Below are positions 49,521 to 60,003 of a stretch of 64,000 nt of DNA, one piece after another (within the stretch, counting starts at the first letter, position 1; each line of letters opens with the position of its first letter). Under the pieces are notes generated by a model. That model worked only from the letters and a program-made list of their open reading frames with translations. It did not search any database and was not told the DNA's origin. Source of the stretch: Tigriopus japonicus (taxonomy: Eukaryota; Arthropoda; Copepoda; Harpacticoida; Harpacticidae); NCBI GenBank assembly GCA_010645155.1, contig CM021320.1, positions 7,544,149 through 7,608,148 of the forward strand, written 5' to 3'. Position numbers and translations under genes: made by a program.

Positions 49521-49546
49521 GTTACGAATACTTTTGCTCCTGACTG
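49521..49546. repeat. right outer terminal repeat of the Tc1-like element
   Basis: Inverse copy of 47896-47921 with one mismatch, followed by the TA target site; inner partner at 49334-49352. Confidence 0.9.
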
Positions 49547-49548
49547 TA

Positions 49549-50297
49549 TGTGAGAGCATTAATCTCTTTTTCAGTTGTGTTGGTCGGGAATGTTCCGGCA
49601 ATCATATCTAGGATACATAACAGAGATTAATTTTCTTCTCTATATCAAAGAGGTACTTTTCCACATTTAGGTTGCAGCGTTTTGCACTGGAGACTTCTGA
49701 CATTTTCTTTCAGCGAACTCTCTGGATTAAAAAAGATAAGGACCAAGAAAGCACACTCTTTTTGTTATCTTCAGTGTTGATAAATTAGTCCTTCCGTTAT
49801 TGTTTGTCTGACCTTTTCAAAAGGTTTCATAACGTCGTATTCCTTTTTTATCAATAAGTAAAATCTTGTACATAGTTTTGAAATGGCATTGCAAAGGCAT
49901 TAATTACCTGTCAATTTGAAGCAATTGGGTGACTACTACATTTCATTATCATACGTCATTTACAGATACAATGGCCCTTTTTTAAGATTGAAACGACAAA
50001 CAGTATCATACTTTAGCATTTTTTGTAAACCAGAAATCCGAAAGTACAAAAATCTCACTTTTTTGCATGACTGGAAAACCAGCTCTGATGGGATTGACGT
50101 TGTGAATCATGATGGATATTGCTTTATGCTTAGCAAAAATGTACTAGTAAGTACTTTTTACTTTTACTTTCAAGTTTAGATGTATTATACGTTTGAATTT
50201 CCTTAACCACCTTCGCTTCGATATTCTTACACAAAGTTTTCCAGAAAACCAATGGTTTTAAAAAAATTCAAAAAAAAAAATGCCAAGATATGTGTTA
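49549..50297. other. intergenic, no gene seen
   Basis: No supported gene. The sequence is AT-rich with short frames of no recognisable content and an A-run near 50270. Confidence 0.4.
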
Positions 50298-50683
50298 CAG
50301 ACCTGTGAAGTAATTGTAATTGCAATTACATTTCCAAGTATTTTAATTGTAGTTAATTACATTTCAACTAATGTAATTGACATTTTTCAATTACAAATTA
50401 CAATTACACTTTCACCAACAAAAAAAGTTCTGGGAAAACTTTTTTCCTATCTTTCCAAAATTATTAAATTTGAAAATAGATGCACCGAAAGTCCACAACT
50501 TTTTGACACTCCATACATATTATTGCACTTAAAGAGAAGTGATTTCTAGTTGCACTTTAAGAATAAATATAATGAAAATGTAATTCAATGTAATTTCAGT
50601 GTAAATTCAGTGTAAAAACTTTTGGGACCAAAGTAATTGTAACTGTAATTAATTACATTTCAAAATTAATTGCCATAGGTCTA
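50298..50683. mobile_element. possible hAT-like element with AATTAC repeats
   Basis: Left end CAGACCTGTGAAGTAATT; right end reverse-complemented TAGACCTATGGCAATTAA. Flanking 8-mers ATGTGTTA and ATGCATTC share 5 of 8 bases. Both subterminal zones (about 50309-50410 and 50578-50670) are dense in TAATTAC/GTAATT words. No coding capacity. The flanks are weak, so the outline is tentative. Confidence 0.42.
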
Positions 50684-51108
50684 ATGCATTCGTACTTTTT
50701 GAAATCAGAACGTTAAGGGTCACAATTTCATTGTAGTCCTTAAAAAATTTATGATAAATTAAAGGGCATATTTTTTTAAGGATTTTATCTGCGACTAACA
50801 TTTGTCCCCCTTAAATTTGTCAGAAGGGAATATGTAGCTTTTCAATGAAACTTGCAAAGGTATATATTTAAGCGCTAGAAAAAAATATTCGAATTACCGT
50901 TTTGGAAATGCCCTGATATAAGGTGTTTCTCTGATTTTGACAATCTTGAACCTCTTGGGGCAGTTTTAGACTTACAGTGAAAGATGCTGAAGTGCTTCAT
51001 TGGACCACTAGTGGCAAAAACATTCATATTAATGATGCACATTCACTTCAATCGCTTCTTTTTCAAAAGCGTTGGATTTTCGAGGTTCACACTTAAATAG
51101 TTCATTAT

Positions 51109-51613
51109 TAGGGGCAGGAAATATTTTTTTAAATATAAAATATTTCTGTTTTTCCTCGATTTTTTAAATATTTTGGCAGTTTTAAAGGCAAAATAAATAT
51201 TTCTCAAAAATTTGAGTCAGAAAAAATATTGCAGGCAAAATTAGAGAAAATAAATGAATGACCCTGGGCTTCCCCAAAATGAACCCATAATACAAAAATC
51301 TAGATTAGGATCGAGATTAGACATTCAAAACCAAAACTTCTATCAAGCACGAAAAAACTGCGCCATCTGTTGGGACAAAAATTTGTGTTGTTAAATCTAT
51401 TACAAGTCAAGTGTGATTCCAAACCAAGCCCAATGCATCAAATCCACTAAAACAAAATTGGAAAATCGGTGCACACAGACAAAATACCATACAATGGCAT
51501 TGTCAAAATAAACATTTCTTTAATATCCGGCATTTTTTCAAATATTTAAAGCTTTTGAAGGAAATATATATTGAATATTTTTGTCATTTTTGCAAATATT
51601 TTTCCGGGCCCTA
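51109..51613. mobile_element. hAT-like element with AAATATTT repeats and perfect TSD
   Basis: The 8-mer TTCATTAT flanks the element at 51101-51108 and 51614-51621 without a mismatch. Ends are TAGGGGCAGGAAATATTT and, reverse-complemented, TAGGGCCCGGAAAAATATTT. AAATATTT-type words fill both subterminal zones. The interior aligns with the older copy at 4231-4797. At 505 bp it is non-autonomous. The intact duplication indicates a rather recent insertion. Confidence 0.82.
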
Positions 51614-51621
51614 TTCATTAT

Positions 51622-52477
51622 TGATGATAAAATGATACTACTAATCAAGTAGCAAAAAATGAGCCTAAAGCCCTGAATAACAAAACAGCATTTTCTTTTT
51701 TCAAACTACTAATTTCTGAATCTTGCGAAAGGTAGTTCAAAATCCCCCATCCATTATCCTAATTAAGTTTTTAAAAATAAAAACGACGCACTTTACGTAG
51801 CAACATTTTCCATTCCTTCTTTTGAGCTACGTACATACGGTTTTATCTCTCACACGATCTCTGCCAGTTTGTCCAACAGATTCTAGATCAAGCACCATTG
51901 AAGCACAATGGGTTTGGCCAGGAAGAGATTGTCATCATCAGGCTTTTATTAGGGTGAACTAATTTGATTTGTGACTTCATCCATGTGTACTCTTCCGCTA
52001 AACGAACATGACTTTGGCATTGATTTGCCATTTTATCCGGTCTAAATGGATTTTATACCCACCACCGTCTTCATGGAGACCAAGCTTTTGACAACCTTTT
52101 AGGAGAACGCTCCAAGTGCCATTAAATGACGAAAAGTGCCCATCAAAAATGGTGTCTCATGTCAAGTGTATGCCTCTTAATCTGATCTTCCCGGACATTA
52201 GGCCTCCAGGCCTAAGGAGGCTTCATTTGAAGCCCTTAGAAACACAAAGAGGTGCTTGAGGAGTCAATGATAATAAAACATCCTGATGATCCAACGTCAT
52301 CCTACCCACGTACGGTTGTAGACGATAAGAAAACCATTGGTTCCCGACTCACTCAACGTGTTGGGCAGATATATGCTGGTCTTGGAAGGAATCCCCTTGC
52401 GACTCTCCTTGATTCGTACCAAAGAGCAGCGCCAAACCGACAAACACAGAGAGAGAGAGAAAAGGAATAAGGCTTCG
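51622..52477. other. intergenic, upstream of the peptide gene
   Basis: No gene seen. Towards 52440 an AGAGAGAG run precedes the promoter of the downstream gene. Confidence 0.4.
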
Positions 52478-52485
52478 TATTTAAG
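52478..52485 (+). promoter_or_regulatory. TATA box and short noncoding first exon of the peptide gene
   Basis: TATTTAAG at 52478-52485 stands about 30 bp before a TTCTCATAT initiator-like site near 52508. A noncoding exon of about 28 nt would end at 52535 before GTAAGT (52536); a 60-bp intron then ends with TTTTCAG at 52595, and the coding exon follows. The start and splice sites are inferred from consensus only. Confidence 0.5.
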
Positions 52486-52610
52486 TGGGACGCGGCCTTC
52501 ATTTCCCTTCTCATATCCGTTTGTACGCTCAGCAAGTAAGTTTGGCACCCTAACAAAAAGACTCTTCAAGGACTAAAATTTACATCCCTTTTCAGTTGAC
52601 AACTCCGAGA

Positions 52611-55600
52611 ATGCCCTCTAGTCTACTTGCCGTTGTGGTATTGGCCATCAGCTGTTCCCTTCAAATCTCAGCGGCGGCGCCATCTTCGGGTGCGGCGGCC
52701 GCGGCATTGGTCAAGCAACACTCCAATGATCTGTCCAGGATGATGCCTGGACTTCGGGCTAAACGGGCCATGCTTCCACCTATGGGCAGGGCACCCATGT
52801 TTGAAAAGTAAGAATCTTCTGTTTTTTAATGGGAGACACGGTTAGTTGGATTTGAAGGGGGGAAGGCTTACCGTGAAAATATTTGAATCGATTTGTAAGG
52901 CGGAAAGTTGGGATTCGATGTGGAGAGAAAGAATGGAAATGAGGGATAACCCTAGAGAATTGTTGATTGAGTTAGGATGGTTAGTTTAGGGATTGAGAAG
53001 ATTTTTCTTAAAGGGGGGGCCTCAAAACTTTGCCATCGAAAAAGGATGATTTTGTAGCAATTGGAGCAGAAAGATTACGGATTGATCCTTCAACAGGTTA
53101 AGAAAAGAACCTGTCAGATAGTTGCAAAACTTTTCGCAATTTAAATCCAATGCCTTTTCATCATTGGCTCAAATGTCACTTTTAGCTTCAAAGAGCAGTG
53201 TCAGGATAAATCTCATCCGATGGTAGTGAGCTTTAAAAAAGGATTGTTTTTGAAAGGTATGAGTTGGGATAAGAAGCATTGGATTTTCTGGAGTGGAAGC
53301 AAATTAAACTTTGCTTGTGGTCAGACTATGTATCTCAATATTTCAATTCTCAGCTCAATCGAAATTCATGGTTAAAGAATTGCCTCTCAAGGTTTAGCGC
53401 AAATCCTACGGAGAATAAATGAGCTCGCGTTTGTCTCACAATTGTTTTACCACAAAAGGGCGAACTCATTCATTCTATGCTCTCTTTAGTTTACAAGTTT
53501 GGGAAGGCGGAACTTTTCACTCCGGCATTCGATTAAACTAAAATTAAGAATACGCAGCCTAACTAATCCAATGAAAGTCTCATTTGAAGAATGGCGCAAA
53601 TGATTGGATGCTATTAGATTTCATGATTCTCGTTCCCAGCCTCACACTCCAGAAAATTCAGTGTTTCTTGGTTGGAAGCCACCATTTCTGTTTCTGAAAC
53701 GTGCCAAGGCGGAATGAACAACCAAAAATCTCCAGGTCACACCTAAATGGGTTTGGTCAAAAGAACTTGATGTCTATAAAAAAAATATTTACCATTTTTT
53801 TATTTCAATATGGATAAACATGAACAAATGGATATTCCTTATTGAACGGAGTTCGTTCCTAACGTTTTGGTTCGTTGACCGAGCTAATCTGAGTCAGATC
53901 ACAAGAACAGTGATCCTGAATCAAGAAATCCTATTCCATTTCTAAAACTATGAGGACTGGTGGTGGTTACAGTTCTCGTGATGATCACAAAAGCGATTGA
54001 TATAATGTTGTGCAAAGTCAACAAAGCTTGGAAAGAAATCTCTCAAATCTGGCTCCAAAATACATCCATCGTTGTTCAGAAGTGAAAGGGAATAGATCTT
54101 CCCACAGATCTAGATTATCCGATTCCTCATCCTATACTATCCAAATAATGCCCTTAAGACGAGTGGCATTTTTGAAAGATGACGAATTTGTCATGCATTT
54201 TTTAATAAACTCACTTGCAAGTAAAAATTACAACCAATCTTGGATGAATGAGTAACATTCGTCATCAGTAACATTATTCTTATATCAAGGGACGCCATGC
54301 ACTAAATGTAAAGTAATATGGGTCAGGTGTAAAAGCATCTCTATGTAGCCTTAACTGAACCAACTGAAGTTCGCAACAATCAACCAATTAGATAAGATGT
54401 GATGATCTGTTACCTACCGTTCCAAACACAGGTAGATTGGGTTAAAAAAAACTTTGAATCAGTTTTTTGTATGGGTTAAAAAAAAACTTTGAACCAGTTT
54501 TTGTACTGTATAACCCTGGTATTCAGTTGACCACCTAAGCTTGATTATTAAGATATCAAATCATACTTAGTAATTGATAGCTGGCATGTAACCTCATAAA
54601 TGAAACCTAATGGGAAAATTGTTTCAACACAACGATAGTGCGATATAAAATTGAGGTTCCTCAAAAGGTATTAAACTAAAACTTTTTTAATGGGAACGTT
54701 TACCACTAGTTTCAGTTATGTAAAAAAACCAGTTAAGTAAAAAGAAATCTCTAGAGCCATTTAATTTCTTTAAGTAGGTTTATTTCGAAGGAGAACGCAG
54801 AGTTCAAGATTACAAAAACAGGATTATTTTCTTCACATCTGTGTTTGAAGTGGATTTCTAATTCCGCTACAACGGATGAGATTTTCGGTAAATACGTTCT
54901 TTTCCTTGGCAGAAATTTCTGCGTAATTGAAACATTATTTCATTTCTTTCTTATCAACACTATCAAAAAGAATATATGAATCAAACATAGATGTCGTTGA
55001 GAGCTCTCAACTATTCTCTTTTAATGTAATCTCCCAATTCGAAAACTTAAAAAAATAGCAATAACTAGTACTTCTTTTTGAAATTGAATCACTTGGCCGC
55101 CTGTTAACGCACCTAATTCAAAAAGCACGAATAAACTAAATCAACAGAGGCCGCATGTTAACCCACCTAATTCAAAAAGCGCGAGTATTCTAAATCCACA
55201 GAGGCCGCATGTTAACCACAGACCAGCTCCAGACTTCTCAGTTATAGCTAAGCAGGCAGATCGCCGCAACAGTACGAGATCCGTGACCTCTAGATGACGC
55301 AAGCTGCATTTTCTGGATTGACTCTGAGAATTAAACTTCAAGAAAGATATTTGCCTTCCAAACAGGGTAGTGCCCTCTAAGACGTTCCTTATGAAACCAT
55401 CCTTTTTAGGAAAGTTGTTAGGTAATCCTTCGTAGAGGGCGCTTTTGGTGACGTCAGAAATGAGATTTTTTTATCTATGTGTTAACGCACCTACTTTTAA
55501 AGCAAGAGTTTACCAAAATCAAGTCAGATTAACGATCGTCGAGTATCGGCCAGTGGTTGCGTTTGAAACACAACAGCTGTCGCGAGTATATCCTTGAAGC

Positions 55601-56223
55601 CCATTAATGTGACTTGATTTTGCTATACTCTCATTTTTCGTATTAGTTGCGTTAACATGCGGCCCTTGCAAGTCAGATTAACGGTCGACGAGTATTTACT
55701 CGCGACAACTGTTGTGTTTGAAACAAAACAGCTGAACAAAAACATACTCGACGACCGTCAATCTGGCTTGATTTTGGTATTTTCGGCTTTAAGAATTAGA
55801 TTAGTTAATATGAGGCTAAATAGCTATTGTTTATTTTATTATGAGAGTATGAAAAAAAATTTCGACCCCTTTTGCGACTGATTTGTGGCAAAGTCCAAAA
55901 AGATTCAACTCCAAATCTGATATCCAATTAAGGGATTCACAGGGCTTTAAAATCACCTAACTGTGACTCAAGAGCGAGTTCATTCATTGATGGGCATTTA
56001 AATATACGACCAAATACCTCATAACGTCATGTCATCTTTTCTCAGGCCCATGATGATGGAGCCCCAAACTATGGACATGGATCCAGCCCTTCAAGGCTTA
56101 TCTACAGCAGAGATCTATCGCATGTTGGAAATCCTGGACATGATTGAAACCAAAAAGACCGAGAAACTCACCATGAAAGACATGGACACCTTGAAGTACG
56201 TTCTGGACGTATACCAACAATAA
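52611..56223 (+). CDS. Met-rich secreted prepropeptide, 124 aa, two coding exons
   Basis: Coding exons are 52611-52807 and 56046-56223 (stop TAA). The donor AAAA|GTAAGA and acceptor TTTTCTCAG|GCCC join in phase 2 and restore a Lys codon at residue 66. Residues 1-23 form a signal peptide (MPSSLLAVVVLAISCSLQIS...), followed by an Ala-rich propeptide and RAKR at 49-52, a convertase site. The mature 72-residue part has a Met/Pro-rich head (AMLPPMGRAPMFEKP) and a charged, probably helical tail (LSTAEIYRMLEILDMIETKK...), ending in YQQ. It has no cysteine and no Gly-Lys-Arg amidation site. The architecture is that of a neuropeptide or small secreted hormone precursor, but I recognise no family; an immune or reproductive peptide is also possible. 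The ATG at 52611 is chosen over an in-frame TTG at 52596 because the signal peptide starts there. Confidence 0.8.
53342..53580. repeat. dispersed repeat R1, copy B
   Basis: Uninterrupted version of the repeat found at 16638-16810 plus 17280-17360, same orientation. It lies in the intron of the peptide gene. Confidence 0.6.
55095..55217. repeat. 54-bp tandem repeat, about 2.3 units
   Basis: Units start GGCCGC at 55095, 55149 and 55203 (partial), each with GTTAAC and CACCTAATTCAAAAAGC. The inverse of the unit start, GTTAACATGCGGCC, recurs at 55651-55664. Confidence 0.75.
55215..55355 (-). repeat. dispersed repeat R2, copy B
   Basis: Inverse-orientation relative of 9923-10065, with blocks such as TCTGGATTGACTCTGAGA shared. 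It adjoins the 54-bp tandem repeat. Confidence 0.65.
55519..55770. repeat. compound inverted and direct repeats
   Basis: CAAGTCAGATTAACG-TCG occurs at about 55519 and 55668, and in inverse form ending near 55770. The arms 55561-55590 and 55695-55724 (GTTTGAAACACAACAG type) are inverse copies with few mismatches. Together they form a foldback-like block in the intron. Confidence 0.6.
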
Positions 56224-56782
56224 TCCTCAATACCAAACAAAACCTTGGAAATGGAGAAGAGCACATCTCTTGGCCATCAGATTCCGTTCTATTTCATTAG
56301 GTCAACAACAGTCTCCTGCTATTCATTTTTGACTACTACTACTACTACATCAGCAACAACCATTTTATGTTCATGGCTGAAATTTGCTCTTGACCCTGGT
56401 TACGAGATCAATCCCCCGAAAAAGGGTATTCAAAGGTCAAGAGTAGGGTAGGTTCAATCAGTCAACACAAGTCATCTCCACCCAATGATTTTTACGATCT
56501 GCAAACGCTTTATTCATCAACAACTTTCCGTCTCTTCTTTTCGTCATCGGAATCTTCTACACTGCTGTACTTATGGGTACGATATCCAAGACATGTAAAC
56601 CAAAACCATGACTAGTACAACACGATTTCCCCTCTTTCTCTTTCTCCCTCTAACCTCCTCAGTCAAATCACATCACATCACCTAACTTGTGCGGAACTCA
56701 TCTCACGGGACTCGCGAGTTTGTCGTTCGTTCCATGTAACATTGTAGCACATAAAGTCACTCATTTACATGGTTTTTATTTC

Positions 56783-56792
56783 AATAAATAAA
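56783..56792 (+). terminator. polyadenylation signals of the peptide gene
   Basis: Two overlapping AATAAA signals about 560 nt after the stop codon. The inferred 3' UTR includes a short (ACT)n run near 56330-56346. Confidence 0.6.
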
Positions 56793-56895
56793 ACGATTCC
56801 ACAACGTGCTTGGACATGAACAACCATGAGGTTTAATTAGTGAGATAGTGAAGAAAGCTAGGGAAAAGAACCTGATATAATATTTGATAAGCTGA

Positions 56896-57274
56896 CAGGG
56901 TCGGCGGCCCAAGTGTAGACCCCTTGGGACCATCATAAGTTTTGTAGTTTTTGATAGATTTTTTCAAATTTCCTGTCAAAGAATCCCAAAGTATTAAGCA
57001 ATAGAAGTTGTGCTATACATACTCCTGTTGAAGCCCTTGGGCATGGATGAGATCGTGACATCGATGAAGTAATGGGGACAGTTGGCACAGTGCCTTGCAT
57101 TTGTAAGGAGAGAAAGGCAGAATTTTGGGTTGGAATGGACTCTTTGGTATCCTAGGATGTCTCACTTTTTGAGGATTTACCAAGCAAACAGTTTTATGGG
57201 CCTCAATTAGATCTGAAACAGATGTTGGTTATCTACTAAAAATGCCAAAATCTACACTTGGACCGCCGACCCTG
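56896..57274. mobile_element. DNA transposon remnant with 25-bp inverted ends
   Basis: CAGGGTCGGCGGCCCAAGTG (from 56896) and the reverse complement of the right end (57274) match over 25 bp with one mismatch. No matching target-site duplication is visible (TAAGCTGA against TATACAAG), so the superfamily is open; the end sequence resembles hAT. It lies just downstream of the peptide gene. Frames crossing it are not genes. Confidence 0.65.
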
Positions 57275-57909
57275 TATACAAGAGTTGATGGCGTAAAAGT
57301 CCGGAAAGGAGAACAAAGGTTGCAGGTTCGGATACGAGTCAATTTTCTCCGGAGTTTGGTATCAGTCTGTGAATATGACTTGGCAGCTAAAAGTAGCCAC
57401 GTGATTAGTGATTCTGTTTTGAACACTTTAAACCACTGGTTCAAATGAATAAGTAAAACCAATCAATCTTTGCAAAAAATGAATTGCTTAAATACCTTTT
57501 TGGTTTGCTGGCATAGCATCTTTGGAGTCTTTTTTGCTAAGCCGTGATTTGACTTACATGGAATCTTTGACTTACGTAGGCAAATTCTAACATCCCAAAT
57601 AGAACTGTTCACACGGTAGCAAGCGATACATGATGTCATACCTCTCCATTTTTTGACCATAATGATGATGACTAGGGCCAGGGGAAAAAGTTAGTTAACT
57701 TTTTTGACCTTTTTTGACTATTTTGGTTTTTTTTTTTGACAATTTTTAACAATTACGGTTTTTGAAGGGTTTTCAACTATTACGGGTATGTTTGACTGCT
57801 TTTGATCTTTTAGCATTAAAGGACGTGTTTGCTCCCAATAGACCCTTTACTGAGGCGCATCTTCGGGATCACAAGATTGTTCAGTGGAACGACTCACTAC
57901 TGTAAATTT
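57275..57909. other. intergenic with a possible hAT end
   Basis: TAGGGCCAGGGGAAAAAGTT at 57673 looks like a hAT left end followed by AACTTTTTTGAC words, but no partner end was found. No gene seen. Confidence 0.35.
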
Positions 57910-58290
57910 GATTGTTGGTGAAAAGGTCACAAACAAAACGGTCGCAAGTAAATGGGTCACAATAAGAAGGTCACGAGGAAAAAAGATCACGGTAAAAAGA
58001 TGCCTTTTCCCTAAGTATTTGTACGTCCCACTCGGAATATCTTAGAAGCCTATGGGTACATATATCTAGAAGGAACGGTGTAGTTTTGACTCTAGAGGGG
58101 CAAGGACACCCTCCGCAGTCCAACGGATCCAAGGCGGGTTCGGACCATTGTTCAAAAATCTGTTGAGAGTTACATCATGTCGACTATGCTCATGAGGCCT
58201 TAACAAAAAAGTATTCCATTCGATTTATCTTATCCCATCGGACAATATTCAACCACACAACATACCAGGGCCCTAGGGGGTCACCCCCTA
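57910..58290. repeat. GGTCAC element, copy 2, truncated
   Basis: Follows copy 1 (8257-8670) closely by eye: GGTCAC-AA-AAAA units, then CTCTAGAGGGGCAAGGACAC and GGCGGGTTCGGACC blocks, up to AGGGCCCTAGGGGGTCACCC. Identity stops near 58290, so the right inverted array is missing. Confidence 0.75.
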
Positions 58291-58295
58291 AAAAC

Positions 58296-58322
58296 AGATG
58301 TAAAAACATTGTTTTTACATCT
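58296..58322. repeat. hairpin with 12-bp perfect arms
   Basis: AGATGTAAAAAC / GTTTTTACATCT around an ATT loop, immediately after the truncated GGTCAC element. Near-copy of the hairpin at 9520-9549. Confidence 0.7.
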
Positions 58323-59100
58323 AGGTTTTGTTCTCCCAAAAGCAAACTTCAAAGAAAAGGGACATTGCACTTAAAATGAGCAAGGTTTTAGCCCAATGTA
58401 GGATCCATTTAGCAAAATTCATTTTAAAAAATATATTTTTTTCTAGTTTCGGCCACTTTCAGCCCTGCCTTTTTGAAATGGCCAGGAATTGTTTTCCCCT
58501 CAGCCACGAGATCCTAAAATTCCGCCACTTTTGGATAAAATAGGACAGGATTCGGCCGTCTGCCAACCCTGCTAAATGGAACAATAAAAATATTCATGAC
58601 GGAAGATGCATAAATAATTAAAGTAACTCATTGGCAAAGCAACTTTCCGACCAAATCCTTGCTCTCCCATTTTTGGGTCAAATGGGTGCCCATTCTACCC
58701 CATTATGCCTATTGCCTTGTAGCGAGTGGTTCTAGTCACTTCTTCCAACCTCTCAATTAACCCCATAGAGTGTCTCCATTTCCCTCTTGGTTGGAAATCT
58801 CACATTGGTTTTTGAAGCAGTTGGATTGTGTGAGAGCGGGTATACTTGTGCACTTTTTTTTTTTGGAAAGAATGACACTTCCACGTAAACTGATCAAGAA
58901 ACCACGGAAGCAATTTTTGTAGCAATTAACAAGACATTTGTCACACAATATGATATAAAGTGATATAAAGTATATTTCATCTTCTGCAACCATTTGAGGT
59001 TATTATGAAGATTTATGGTTACGTAATATTTGAAGTTTGTTTTTAAAGATTGGTGTGGTGCATATACATATAAATATTCGAGGAGAGCACAAGACTGTCG
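58323..59100. other. intergenic and probable LINE 3' UTR
   Basis: A hAT-like right end (reverse complement CAGGGTTGGCAGACGG) finishes near 58571, without a recognised left partner. The part next to 59101 is probably the 3' UTR of the LINE fragment on the minus strand. No gene seen. Confidence 0.35.
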
Positions 59101-59913
59101 TTACATGAGTCTCTTGAATGAGTCGTAGCGTGTTTTAAATTCTTGTACTGTTTGGGATTCACGTGCTATTTTTGGAAGTCTGTTCCAGATATGGACCGCT
59201 CTCACACTAAAAAAGTGTTTACGGATATCAAGTCGAACTTTTGGCACTACTAAATTTCCTATGGTCTGTCCGCGGGTTAGAGTTTTGTGGTCAATAGGGA
59301 GGAAGAGATCCACAGGATTATTTGGATCTAGATGTTTCATAATCTTGAAAATTTGTATTGCGTCTCCTCTTTCACGACGATCTTCCAAAGTAGTCAATCC
59401 TAGGGTCCGAAGCTTTTCCTCGTATGTCCCTTTTAGGCCTTTAATCATTCTGACCGTACGCCTTTGTACTTTTTCGAGCATATCTTTGTCCTTTTGTAGC
59501 CAAGGGTTCCATGATTGTACAGCAAATTCTAGGTGTGGGCGAATGAAGGTCTTATAGATATCGGTAAATACTTCCGGCGTCCGTAGTGAGAAAGTTCTCT
59601 TGACTTGTCCTAATATAGCGTTGGCTTTTTTTGCAACGATTCCGACATGGACAGATGGTTTAAGATCGTCGTTTACCATTACTCCAAGGTCTCGATGGAT
59701 GGAAACAGTTTCGATGGGATCTCCTTTGATAAAATAGGTGTGACGGACATTGTTTGAACCAAAATGAAGAGCTCTACATTTGTCGACGTTGAATTTCATT
59801 CCATGTTCCTCGGTCCATTTAACTAAACGGTTAATGTCCTCCTGGAAAATACTTCTTTCTTTTGGTGTTGCAGTTGTTCGACCAATCTTTGTATCGTCAG
59901 CAAAGATGCCCAT
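59101..59913 (-). pseudogene. LINE reverse transcriptase, C-terminal part (CR1/Jockey-like)
   Basis: A 270-codon frame on the minus strand starts with MGIFADDTKIGR; F-A-D-D is the catalytic box of non-LTR reverse transcriptases. Then come the thumb and C-terminal segments usual in CR1/Jockey-like ORF2 proteins (KCRALHFGS, LGVMVNDDLKPS, FIRPHLEFAVQSW, KVQRRTVRMIKGLKG, LTTLEDRRERGD). The frame stays open upstream to a stop at 60001-60003, but similarity fades just before the FADD box. The fingers, the rest of the palm and the endonuclease are absent: a 5'-truncated copy, the normal outcome of LINE insertion. The remaining part has no internal stop, so the insertion is not very old. Confidence 0.88.
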
Positions 59914-60003
59914 AATATGTTGCCTAATTTTCCATTTGATGATGCTAAGTCTAGTAACCTGAGCGAAAAGTCGGGGAAAAATTTTGAGCTTTAGGTATAT
60001 CTA

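Larger units (their letters stand above)
47896..49546 (+). mobile_element. Tc1-like transposon with IR/DR ends
   Basis: TA (47894-47895 and 49547-49548) flanks a 1651-bp element, the usual Tc1 size. The outer 26-bp ends (47896-47921 and 49521-49546, starting CAGTCAGGAGCA) are inverse copies with one mismatch. A second, inner copy of the GCAAAAGTATTCGTAAC core lies at about 48089-48107 on the left and 49334-49352 on the right. This outer-plus-inner arrangement is the IR/DR structure known from several Tc1 families, where each copy is a transposase binding site. Both ends and the target duplication are well preserved, so the insertion is fairly young, though its transposase is frameshifted. Confidence 0.95.
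52808..56045. repeat. 3.2-kb intron of the peptide gene, packed with repeats
   Basis: Within the intron lie the continuous copy B of repeat R1 (53342-53580) and a 41-bp tandem duplication near 54434-54507 (GGGTTAAAAAAAACTTTGA). A 54-bp tandem unit at 55095-55217 begins GGCCGC-TGTTAAC. Copy B of repeat R2 is at 55215-55355 on the minus strand. A tangle of direct and inverted repeats occupies 55519-55770. No further exon with good splice sites was recognised. Confidence 0.6.
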
